Positions 26,101-36,210 of a stretch of 64,000 bases of DNA are shown here, piece by piece (position 1 is the stretch's first letter; every line of letters starts with the position of its first letter). Origin of the DNA: Ustulina deusta (Eukaryota > Ascomycota > Sordariomycetes > Xylariales > Xylariaceae); the NCBI GenBank assembly GCA_023159155.1, contig JAJNNX010000037.1, positions 468,202 to 532,201 of the forward strand, written 5' to 3'. A program made the position numbers and the translations under genes. Under the pieces are notes generated by a model. It did no database searches and was not told the origin of the DNA. It was given only the letters and a program-made list of their open reading frames with translations.

Positions 26101-29100
26101 TATTTGTTTATATATTTTTAAATATATTTAATATATTATAAAACTTTATAAAAAGTATATTTAACTTTTTTATATTTTAAAAGCAAATAATTATAAACTT
26201 ATTTTTAAAATCTAAATAAACTTTAAATTAATAAAAAAAGCTAGTTATATTTATATAAATAATATAACATTTGTTTAATAAACTATTAATTATTTTGTTT
26301 TATAAAAAAAAAAGTAATTAATAAAAATAGCAATTTTATTAAACTATTATAAATTAATAATTATTTAGTTTTTATTTATACTATATATTTTTTTTAAATA
26401 ATAAAAATAAAATAAACAAACAAATTAGCTTATTTATTTATTTTATATAACTTATTTTATAAAATTTATTATATATTATATTAAACGATTTTATATTATA
26501 ATAACTTGAAAAATATAATTATAAACTTTGTTTTATTTTTTACTAATTATTAATAAATAGAATTTTAAATTATTAATTTAAAAAAATATTTATTTTATTT
26601 TAGTTTTTTTTAAATATTATAAATATTAATAATTTTAACAAACTTTATAGCTTTAGAAATTTCTTTTATATAAATATAAATTCTTTTTTTAGTTATTTTT
26701 TTAAAAAGATTTACTAGCTTTTTTATATTAAAAATAATATATATTTTTAAGATCTTAAGCTTAAATAACTTATTTAGTACTAATATATAAGTGTTATAAG
26801 TTAGCAATATATTTATTTTTTTAATTATATTAAATATAGTATTAGTAAAAAGAATATTTATTATATATATTTTGTTTGTTTTAAAGATTTTTATTATAAA
26901 TATTTGCTAAGCTTTAAAAATATCTAAGATATATTTTGTTATAGTTTTTATAAAAATTATTATAAATATTATCTAACTAGTTAATTTATTTATATTAATT
27001 ATTATATTTATAAAAAAAGAAGTATTAGTTATAATTGTAATAATAATAAATAATATATTAAATTTAGTATTTATAGAAATTATTAAATTAGTAGTATTAA
27101 AAAACTTTGATTTTATTATTTTGGTTAATAGGGTGGCAAGGGCTATAGCTATTATAATTAGTACTATTATTACTAACTTTTACGAACTAATATAATTTTT
27201 ATTGTTTTAGTTCTTATAGATCTACCTTAGCTTAGTACTTTTGCTAATTTTTACTAGTATTATAACATCATTTACTACTAGTACTATACGCGGTATTTTT
27301 ATATATAGCTTTAAAATAAAAGCTATAATTACTAGGTAAGAACTTATAGTTTATTTAAATATAAATACTTTTACTATTTTATAATATTATTTCTTATATA
27401 TTTACTATTTATTATATATATTTATAACTATATATTATTATATTAAATATAATTATAACTATATATTATTATATTAAATATAGTTATAAAATTATTAAAT
27501 CTATAAAAAATAATAGTGCTATATTAATAGTTAATTATTATAATATAAAAAAAATTTTGTTTTTAATAAATATAGCTAACTATAAATAGTTATTAATAAT
27601 TTAACTTTTTTTTTTATATAATATAATAAAAGTTTGTTATTTTTGTTTATGCTATATATATAAAATTTAAATTTAGCTTATATTATTAAAGTTATTATAG
27701 TATTTCTAATAATAATGATTTTCTTTTTATGCTTTTTTGTAATATATTTAAAAGTTTTTAAATAAAATTAGCTAATAATAATTTTATTAGTTCTTAAGTT
27801 ATTATAAACCTATATATTTGTTTTTATTAGGGTTAACTAAACGTTAAACTTTAAATAAATATAACTTAAGCTAAATATTTTATTATATAAATTAGTACTA
27901 AAGGTAGTTATAATAAAAATATTAACGTTTAATATATATAAAGCTTTGTTTTAAATAATAATAATTGTAGTTTTAAATATTAGTTTGTAGCTAAAAATAT
28001 TTTCCGGCTTAAAGATTATTTTGTTTTTAGTATATAAGCAAGTATATAAGTACTAAAACAATATATTATATAAAAAGAATTTTTAAGCATAATATTTGGA
28101 GGTATATTAAGCAAGATTAACTAGTAATTAAGTATTAGTTTTAGTTAATTTTTTTAATTTAACTTTTGATTAGTAGTAGTATAAATAAAGCTTAAATATT
28201 ACTAATAATTTATATTTTTTATAATAGTAGTAATAAATAAGTACTAAATTAAATATATAATAAGAAATACTATTATAATAGTTAAACTTAGTATTAACAA
28301 AGGATAGTTTTTTTTTATTACTAGACTATATATTAACAAAATATATATAATTACAGCTTTTATTATATTATATATCTTTTTTATTTTTATTATAATTATG
28401 ATTTTTATTATCTTTTTAATTACTATTATAATAATAATCTTAATTATTATTATAATAGCAATCCTAATTCTTATTATAATAATAATTCTCACTATTATTA
28501 TAGTATATTTTTTTTAATTCTATTAGTTTTTTATTTATAAATTTTTAACATTTTTTTTGCTATATTAAAAATAAAGTTTATATTAAAAAAAGTTATTTAA
28601 TTTTTAATATTTTTTATTATAGCAATAGCTATAATCATAATAGTCCAAATAGCAATTTAAATAGTTGTTTTAATAAAATAGTTTTAAGAATTAAAATATT
28701 TCTATTAAAAAAATATTAATATTATTTAATAAATACTTTATTTAACGCTTTATATTTAAATGTTATTTTTAAGCTTTATATTTTAACCTATATTATATTT
28801 TGTTTATTTTTTTTATATAATTTTTAAAGTTTTCTTTTTATTTAAAAATATAAATATAATCTATAATAGCTTTTTTTTATTAATTATAAATATTTTTTAT
28901 AATTTTAATCTAATTAAAGTTATTTTTTACTAATATATTATTAGTTTTAATATAATAAAGCTTATATTATATATATTAAAAGAATATATTATAATTTCTA
29001 GCTATATTTTAAAAAATAAGCTTTTTTAAAAAAAACTTTTAAATAGTTCAACTAACATAAATTTTAAAACTTTTTTTAATAACTTTATTAATAGTTTAAT

Positions 29101-29395
29101 TTTAACCAATTAAAAAGTTTAATATTATAAAATAGTTATTTTGTTATTTTATTATAATAAAACTAATTTTGCGAGCAAATAATTAAATAAAAATATAATT
29201 TAGCTATTTTTTAATTCGCTTACTTTTAGTATAATATTAATACAAATAATGTTTTTTTTATTAGTTATAAATTTTTAATTATGAAAATTATTTTATTTTA
29301 AATTAATAATATTAATATTATTATGTTTAAGCTTAAGTATTCATTTTTTAATAAATATTAATTTAGCGCTAAAAGTATTTTTTTTTAGCTATTGC

Positions 29396-29453
<58 letters not shown>
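29396..29453. repeat. (TTA)n microsatellite
   Basis: About nineteen perfect TTA units inside the nested LTR element. A shorter version sits at the homologous position near 155-182, so the array length differs between element copies. Confidence 0.95.
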
Positions 29454-29454
<1 letters not shown>

Positions 29455-30410
29455 GTAATTAAAGTTATTATTATTATTGTTTAGTTTTAAAAAATTTGAA
29501 AATTTTTTATTTAATACCTTGTATGTTTTAGGCTTTCTTTTATAGCTAGGTTATAATAAAAAAAATATTAAAGTTATAAAGTTAAACGTAGCTATATTTG
29601 CTATAGACTTAATGTTTAGTATAAACTATATAAGTTTTATTTTTAAAATTAATATTAAGTTTTATATAGCAAGTATTTTTATTAAATTATTAAGCTTTTT
29701 ATTTATTATATATAATATATTTATAAATTTTTAATAAAACGTTTTAATATTTTTATATATTAATAAAATATTAAAGTTAGTTTTTTAAAAATATTTAATA
29801 AAAAAACTTATTATTTTTTTATTAAACTTAATATTTTTTATATAAAGGTTAAGTAATAAACTTATAGTTTTTAATATTAATTAAAAAGTTTATAAGTTAT
29901 AAAAATTATTATACTTGCTTAAGTTTAAGCTTAGTAAAAGTTTATTTGTTAAGTTTATTATATTATTTAATAAATATTTTAAAAAATAAAAATTACTAAA
30001 GCTAAATATAAACTAGCTCATAAATAGTATAAAATAAATAGTATAAAATAAACTATATATAAAAAATATAATAAAAAAATTAAATTAAATAAAATATTTT
30101 ACTAAAATAAACTATTAAATAAAATATATATATTTAAATTAGCTAATAAATATATTTTAATTAATATTTTATTTAATATTTTTAAAAATATTTATAATAT
30201 TTATAAACTTTTTCGATATTTTTAATTATTATATATAATATAACTTTAATAACTAATTAATTTTTAAAATATAAAAATATTATATTAAGTTTATTTTTTA
30301 GTATTACGCTTATTTATAAGTTTTTATAAAGATATATATAAAATATAAAATACAATAAAACAGTATAGTATAGCGTTTATAATAAAACAAAGCATAGTAA
30401 AGCACTACTT

Positions 30411-30613
30411 TAATAAAAAAACTAATAAATATATAAATAAAAATAATAAATTAGAAAAGAGTAGGTGCGTAGCAGAATATTAAAAGGTCTAATATATTTA
30501 TATATAAGGTCCTATTTATAGGAGCATAGGCCACCTAGTATAGACCTGTCTTAACCTAGAGCATAGGCCACCATTTAAAGTTGCCACTTCGAGCCCTTTA
30601 TAGGTCTCTATTA
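30411..30613. repeat. Right LTR of the nested element
   Basis: Direct repeat of 22951-23153. Its 3' half (GCCACCTAGTATAGACCTGTC and following) is the best preserved of the three copies. It is followed by ATAAT. Confidence 0.85.
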
Positions 30614-31946
30614 ATAATAAAACTAAAAAGTTTAAAATTAATATTTTTAAATATATTTTTTATTATTAAATTATAATTATTTTTTAAAAGTATTAAAATA
30701 AATATAACAAAAAATTAATGCTTTATTTTTTTTTTAAAAAAAGTTTTATTAAAACTAATATAAAATTATAAGTTTAAATAGTTTTAATATTTTTTAATAT
30801 ATTTTTAAATATATTATTTATTTTAAATTTTATTTTTTCAAGTTTTAATGTTTAATTTGTTTTAAATTTTTTTAAAATATTTATAAAAGAATCTAATAGA
30901 AAATTATTTTAATTGTTTAAAAATTAAAAATAAATCTAAAATATTTAAAGTTAAGTTTTTTATAAATTATTAGTTTTTAAATAATATAAAAATTAAATTT
31001 ATATTATAAAATATATAATTTTTTATATTAAATATATAACTAAAAAAAAATTTATATTTTATTAATTATAATAAAATAAAATGAAAATATTTTTTAACTA
31101 TTTATTAATAAATAATTAATAAGCTTAAAATAGTATTATAATTAGTTAAGTAAAACTTTTTTAGCTTGTTTATTAATATTATAAATAAAAACTTTAAACT
31201 AAAAAAACTTTAAAAAAAAATCAAAGTTTATAAAATAAATAAATATAGACTCTATATATATAGGTGCAAAGTTATAAGTTAGTTTATATATAAACTTTTT
31301 ATTTTATTATTATATAGGTTTAAAGTTTTTATAGGTTTTGCTAAAATTATATTAATTATTATATTTTAAATATAACTAAAATTAAAAAAAAAATATAAAA
31401 AAAATTTAAGCTGTTATTAAATAAATTTTATAAAACTTTTAAAATTATTTTTATTAAAATAAATAAAAATAACTAATTAAAAAAAAAAATTAATATTGTA
31501 TAAAAAAAAATAAACTTAAATTAATTAAATAATATTATAAAAGATTTTTAATAATTATATTTAAAAAAGTTTTTTTTTAAAAAAAAATTTAAAACTTTAC
31601 TACTATTATAATTAAAATTTAATATAATACTAAATCTTAATAATAAAAAATATATTTTAAAATTTTATTTAAAAAAAGTTATAAATAAATTATTAATTAT
31701 AAATTTTATTCAATAAAATATAAATTTATAATTAATTATTAATAAAAAATATATATATTCAAAAAATAAAATTATATTTATTTTAAATATTAATATTATT
31801 ATATTTAATTATTATAATATTATTTATTTTATAAAACTAAATATTATTAAAACTTTTTATTAATTATTATTAATTCTAAAAAGAAATTTTTAAAAAAAGT
31901 TTTATTATTTAATTTAAAAATAAAACTTGTTTAATAATAAAGTTTT
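30614..31946. repeat. Old RIP repeat resuming after the nested element
   Basis: Continues the copy broken at 22950. It includes a MITE-like copy at 31143-31365 and then sequence matching 52140-52270 up to the solo LTR at 31947. No genes. Confidence 0.55.
31143..31365 (-). repeat. MITE-like repeat, copy 4 (reverse)
   Basis: Starts GTTAAGTAAAACTTTTTTAG and ends in AAAATTATATTAATTATTATA. Same family as 34373-34587. Confidence 0.65.
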
Positions 31947-32215
31947 TGTTGGATTAATCGTACGCAATTAGCTAGGGCACTTACGGACCCTTTCGTACGA
32001 AGGGGTCTGGCCAAGGGGTCTAGGCCAAGGGGTCCGGCTAGGGACCACCTACAGACCCCTTCGTACGAAGGGGTATATAGGGGGCTCCCACCTACCCAAT
32101 TCCTTCCTGTCTCTCCTTCCCTTTGAGTGTGGCATATAGTGAATAGACTGTATTCCACCAACCTTGCAGGCATGTACTGCTGCCTTAGAAATATGCAGTA
32201 CACTCCATTCAAACA
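31947..32215. repeat. Solo LTR, family C, RIP-free
   Basis: 269 bp, TGTTGGATTAATCG...CATTCAAACA, with a perfect GTTTT duplication (31942-31946, 32216-32220). It contains the palindrome CCTTCGTACGAAGG twice and repeated AAGGGGTCTGGCC-like words. A TATATAGGGGG stretch could be the core promoter, reading rightward. The minus-strand 93-codon ORF across it (31931-32212) is judged spurious. It is one of the most GC-rich stretches in the AT block. Confidence 0.9.
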
Positions 32216-34372
32216 GTTTTATTAATATATAAATTTAAATTTTTTTAAATAAATTTATAAATATTTATATAAATAATATTTTAATTTATTTTAAAATTAA
32301 AAAATAATACTAAATTTATTATAAAAAAATAATTTATTATTTATATTAAGCTAAATATTAAAAAAATATTAAAAAGTTTTCTTTTAATATATTTATTATT
32401 AATTATTTAAAAATATTAAATTAATTTAATTATTTTTTAAGTTTTATAACTATATTTATATATTTATTTATTATATTAATAAAATAGTTATTTTTTTAAA
32501 TTAATTATTAAAAGAAATAAGCTATTTATAATTAAATTAAAATAAAAATAAACTTTTCAATATATAAAATTATTAGTATATAAAATATAAATAAAAATAA
32601 ATATTTTATATAATATAATAAAAAAAATATAACCTAAAAACTTATAAAATATATTTTTAAAATAATAATATTAATTAAATAAATTTTTAATAGTAGTATA
32701 AATTCTAAAATATTACTACTTAGAATTTTTTAAAATTAATTTTTTTATAATAATTAATTATTAAACTTTATTATATTTTTTAAATAAATAGATTTTATTA
32801 ATATAATAAGTTTACTAAGCTATTTCTTTTTATTAAATTTTAATATTACTTTTTTAGTACGAATTAAAACAAAAAAATAATAAAGCTTTTTATAATAATA
32901 AAAAACTAATAGTTTTATTTCTTTGTAATAAAATATTAAGTTTTATATTAATTATAGATTTTTTATTTAACATTTTTTAAAAACTTAATTTAATAAATAT
33001 AATTAAATAAAAAAACTAGTTATAAAAACTAAAAAATAAAAATAAAAAACTATATATATTTAAAATTACTTTAAATAAATAAATAAAAATTTATATAGCT
33101 TTAATTTAAAAAACTTATATATTTTTAATTATTATATATTAAAATTAATATAAAATAATTTAAATATTAAAACAAAAATATTATTAGTTTTATTTAAAAT
33201 ATAATTATAAAAAAACAAAATATTATAAAATAAAACTTTTAGTTTTTTTTATTTATTGTTTATATTATTTAATTAATAAAGTTATAACTATATATAAATA
33301 TTTATAAATAAGTTTAGCTATTTAATTATAATTTTATAGAGAAAAAAATAAATATTATAAAATTATTAATTATATAATATTATATAAATTTATATAAATT
33401 CTTTAATATTTTAAATATATAAATATTAAATGATATAAAATTATTTATTTTTAAGTTTATAGTAATAATTAATAATTTTATAAGTATTAAGTACTATTTT
33501 AGCAATATTTATTATTTTTAAACTTAAATAATAATAAAATTAATTAATTAAAAATTAGATTAATAATTTTGTTTTTATATTAATAAATATTAAAATAACT
33601 AAAATATTTATTTTTTTGCTTTAGATTTTATATATAATTCTTTATAATATTTATTAAGTAATATATTGTTATTAAAAATAATAATAATTATTAATATATA
33701 AAACTTTTTAATAATAAATATTTAGATTAATTTATTAAATTTAAAACGTTTAAAAAATAATAAATAATATAAGTTATAAATTAATAAAAAAATATCTAAT
33801 AAACTTTAAAATATCTAATAAACTTTAAAATATCTAATAAACTTTAAAATAAAAAATAAACTTTTTTTTTTAAAAAAAGTTTAATAATATAAGTATTAAT
33901 TATTAAATTAGACTTTTAATTAGTTAGATTTTTAAGATTTAAAAAAAAACAAAAATTTAGTTATATTTTTTATTTTAATAAATTTAATTACTGCTTTTAA
34001 TTAAAAATACTACTAATAAAGCAAAATTTAAAATTAAATAAATTAAATAATTAAAAATATATACAAAAAAAAAATTTATAATATTAAGTTATTTAAAAAA
34101 GTAATAATTTTAATAATATTTAATATATAACTTAAAATTTTAAAATATATTAATTAAGCTTAACTAATTTTATAAAATTTATAAAAAAACTTTTAAACTT
34201 TTTATAAAATTATAAAAATAAATATATATAATAATAATTAATAAATTTATAAATAATTATAAAAATAATAATAAAGGAATATATTATAAAAAAGCTATAT
34301 AAACTTAATATTATTAATAATTTTAAATTAAAACTATATTTAAATTTTTAGTTTTAAAAAATAATAATATAA
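32216..34372. repeat. Old RIP repeat, inverted relative to 14709-15454
   Basis: AT-rich and gene-free. The stretch 32220-33250 is the reverse complement of the 14709-15454 and 19912-20700 type. A perfect 19-bp tandem repeat lies at 33792-33848. Confidence 0.55.
33792..33848. repeat. Three perfect 19-bp tandem units
   Basis: ATATCTAATAAACTTTAAA repeated three times without a mismatch inside degenerate RIP DNA, implying a recent local duplication. Confidence 0.9.
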
Positions 34373-34587
34373 TAATTAGTATAGTTTTAGCAAAATTTAT
34401 AAAAATTTTAAACTTATATAATAAAAAAAAAATCTATATATAAATTAACCTATAATTTTATAGCTATATATATAAAGTTTATATTTATTTATTTTATAAA
34501 CTTTAAGGTTTTTTTTTATTTTTTTAGCTTAGAGTCTTTATCTATAGTATTAATAAACTAGCTATGGAAGCTTTACTTAACTGATTA
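34373..34587 (+). repeat. MITE-like repeat, copy 5, best-defined ends
   Basis: 215 bp, starting TAATTAGTATAG and ending CTTAACTGATTA, so the termini are imperfect inverted repeats (TAATYAGT). It is flanked by TAA on both sides (34370-34372, 34588-34590). A TWA target duplication is typical of PIF/Harbinger-type MITEs. The assignment is tentative because other copies have less clear ends. It sits at the left edge of the GC island. Confidence 0.6.
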
Positions 34588-34666
34588 TAATAAAAAAAAT
34601 CAACATAATAACTATAAATTATTAATAGCTTGTGGACCTAGGAACACTTGTAGGGCCAGGTTTAAC

Positions 34667-35510
34667 AGGGTGGTTCTTATATTAAGATAAATGTCCCACC
34701 GTTAATATCATTACTTAACCCTAATACTATATAGTTTTAATAAAATGGAACCTTAGTATTGCTAACATTAAAGGCACTTAACTTTTTTAGTAGCGATATA
34801 ATCTAGGAATACTCATTAATCAATAAGAAATTATTTAATTAATAGATGTTGCTTATGAAAATAGCACTTTAACTAGTATTAAAGCATATTACATGACTGA
34901 TTTTCCCTGTTTATACTAGTCCTAATAGGGTTAAGTGCCTTTTATATCGGCGATGCCAAGGTTCCATTTTGTCAAAACTATACGGTAGCCTAATGGCTAT
35001 ATCCCCTTGTTCCATTGGTGATTAAAGAGTGGGATCGGAGTACGTTACTCCTGCAAATGACCTCGGTTTCGTACGGCAACTCCCGGTTGAAACCAGCATG
35101 ACTCAGCAACTCCCGGAACGACGAAAAAGTTCACGGTTCAATTCCCACTATCCACAAGATTTCCCAGCCAATATTCCAATAGTCCTTCCGGTGAGGTGAG
35201 GCTACGAAATGATATCGAGCCCGGCTCTATCGAAGCATTACTAAGACGTTAACGCCGATAGTCCAATAGTCCCCTTCGGGTGAGGTGAGGCAACGAATGA
35301 GGGTGTTAGAAGAGATAAAAGGTCGGTTGTGGAGGAAGAAAAATCTTGGGCCCGGTGAGTCACTTGTATAGCGCTGTCGGATCATCTCTAGCGGGTGGGT
35401 AAGAGGCCGAGTGACAGGGTGGTTTATGTACCACGATTAAAGTCCCCTCAGTAACATTATTACTCAACCCTAATAGCTTAATGGCCATACTCCCTTGTTT
35501 CAGGTCTATT
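34667..35510 (+). repeat. Duplicated unit with a MITE inserted in one copy
   Basis: A segment ACAGGGTGGTT...ACTTAACCCTAATA...CCTAATGGCTATATCCCCTTG occurs at about 34667-35010, interrupted by the TIR element 34727-34985. It recurs uninterrupted at about 35417-35500 (ACAGGGTGGTTTATG...CTCAACCCTAATAGCTTAATGGCC). Between them lie two further short direct repeats around CCAATAGTCC and GGTGAGGTGAGG at about 35175-35210 and 35258-35300. No ORF of note. Confidence 0.7.
34727..34985. mobile_element. 259-bp TIR element (Tc1/mariner-type MITE)
   Basis: Terminal inverted repeats of about 55-60 bp. The left starts CTATATAGTTTTAATAAAA and the right, read inward, starts CCGTATAGTTTTGACAAAA; both continue into ATGGAACCTT and AAAGGCACTTAAC. 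It is flanked by TA on both sides (34725-34726, 34986-34987). The empty site in the duplicate unit at about 35470 shows CCTAATAGC without the insert. The left arm carries more C-to-T changes than the right. There is no coding capacity. Confidence 0.85.
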
Positions 35511-36210
35511 GGATCTTAACGAGAAATTCAAAATCTTTTCAAAATCGCATCTAAACGCCTATCTAAACGCCGGGTCATTTATAGCCAATCATTTACAATT
35601 TTGAGCCAATCAGATCACGATTACATCATCAAAATACAGCCTTTTGATTGGCTAGATTGCCTCGCCAGGAATTATTTGCAAAAAAAACACCAAAACCTTG
35701 CGACGACAACAAAACCCCCTATACTCCGGGCATTCGAGTGTGGCAGGGCAATGGTGGTGTGGCTAGGTAATCTGGATGTGGCTGACACTCAATAGGGGCA
35801 CTTAATATATTCGAATCCCTTCTGACTTCCGCTTCCAATTCCTTGTTCAAAGCGAAATAAAAACACGATATGCAACTCGAAAGGTCAATATAAGTAAAAA
35901 CCATAGAAATTCTGGTGCAATCCTTGCCTAGGCCATATCAATTGCCTGGCTGTATTATATGGTACAACCCTTGCCAGGGACCCCCCCTACCCGCGTAGGT
36001 AGTTATAGAATCAACGCAATATCACGATACCTATGCGCCTTATAGACCTCTGACAATTTCACCTAACAGCTTTGCTTCCTCCCGGACTCCTGGCTAAGAA
36101 CCGTGAAGACCGCCGGTTCGCTCGCGCATTAGCTGTCGCCGGGCCTTGTCCTTTTCTGCAATCAACCGCCGTTAGCAAATAGCCATATCATCGTGTTACA
36201 GTCCCAGGAA
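35511..36210. other. Intergenic region downstream of ilv2
   Basis: GC-normal DNA with several short non-homologous ORFs and no recognisable gene. CCTTGCCTAGG and CTTGCCAGGG occur 50 bp apart at about 35922-35980. The last 100 bp are expected to hold the ilv2 3' UTR. Confidence 0.5.

Larger units (their letters stand above)
22951..30613. mobile_element. Complete, nested, RIP-killed LTR retrotransposon (7.66 kb)
   Basis: Direct LTRs at 22951-23153 and 30411-30613 (203 bp each), starting TAATAGA and TAATAAA and ending TTATTA (ancestrally TGATAGA...TCTATCA, judged from the copy at 1251-1443). The target duplication is ATAAT at 22946-22950 and 30614-30618. The empty site in a sister repeat near 17209 reads straight through (ATAATAAAACTAAAAAG). 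The interior contains only low-complexity ORF fragments (for example minus 26610-26807, Ile/Lys-rich), so pol could not be typed and transcription direction is unknown. Confidence 0.85.

Noticed and set aside
26610..26807. 65-codon minus-strand ORF in the nested LTR element
   Set aside because: Ile/Lys-dominated product of AT-rich DNA. It may be a gag/pol ghost, but there is no motif to support a gene.
28244..28492. 82-codon minus-strand ORF rich in Ile/Lys
   Set aside because: It is the translation of an (ATT)n-like low-complexity stretch inside a dead LTR element.
29396..29453. Possible CRISPR-like or satellite array
   Set aside because: It is a plain trinucleotide microsatellite with no spacers.
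31931..32212. 93-codon ORF across the GC-rich islet
   Set aside because: The islet is a solo LTR with a perfect target duplication; the ORF runs through its palindromes and ends at its border.
35130..35160. tRNA-like B box (GGTTCAATTCC)
   Set aside because: No A box at the right spacing and no cloverleaf could be drawn upstream. The match is treated as chance or a SINE trace.
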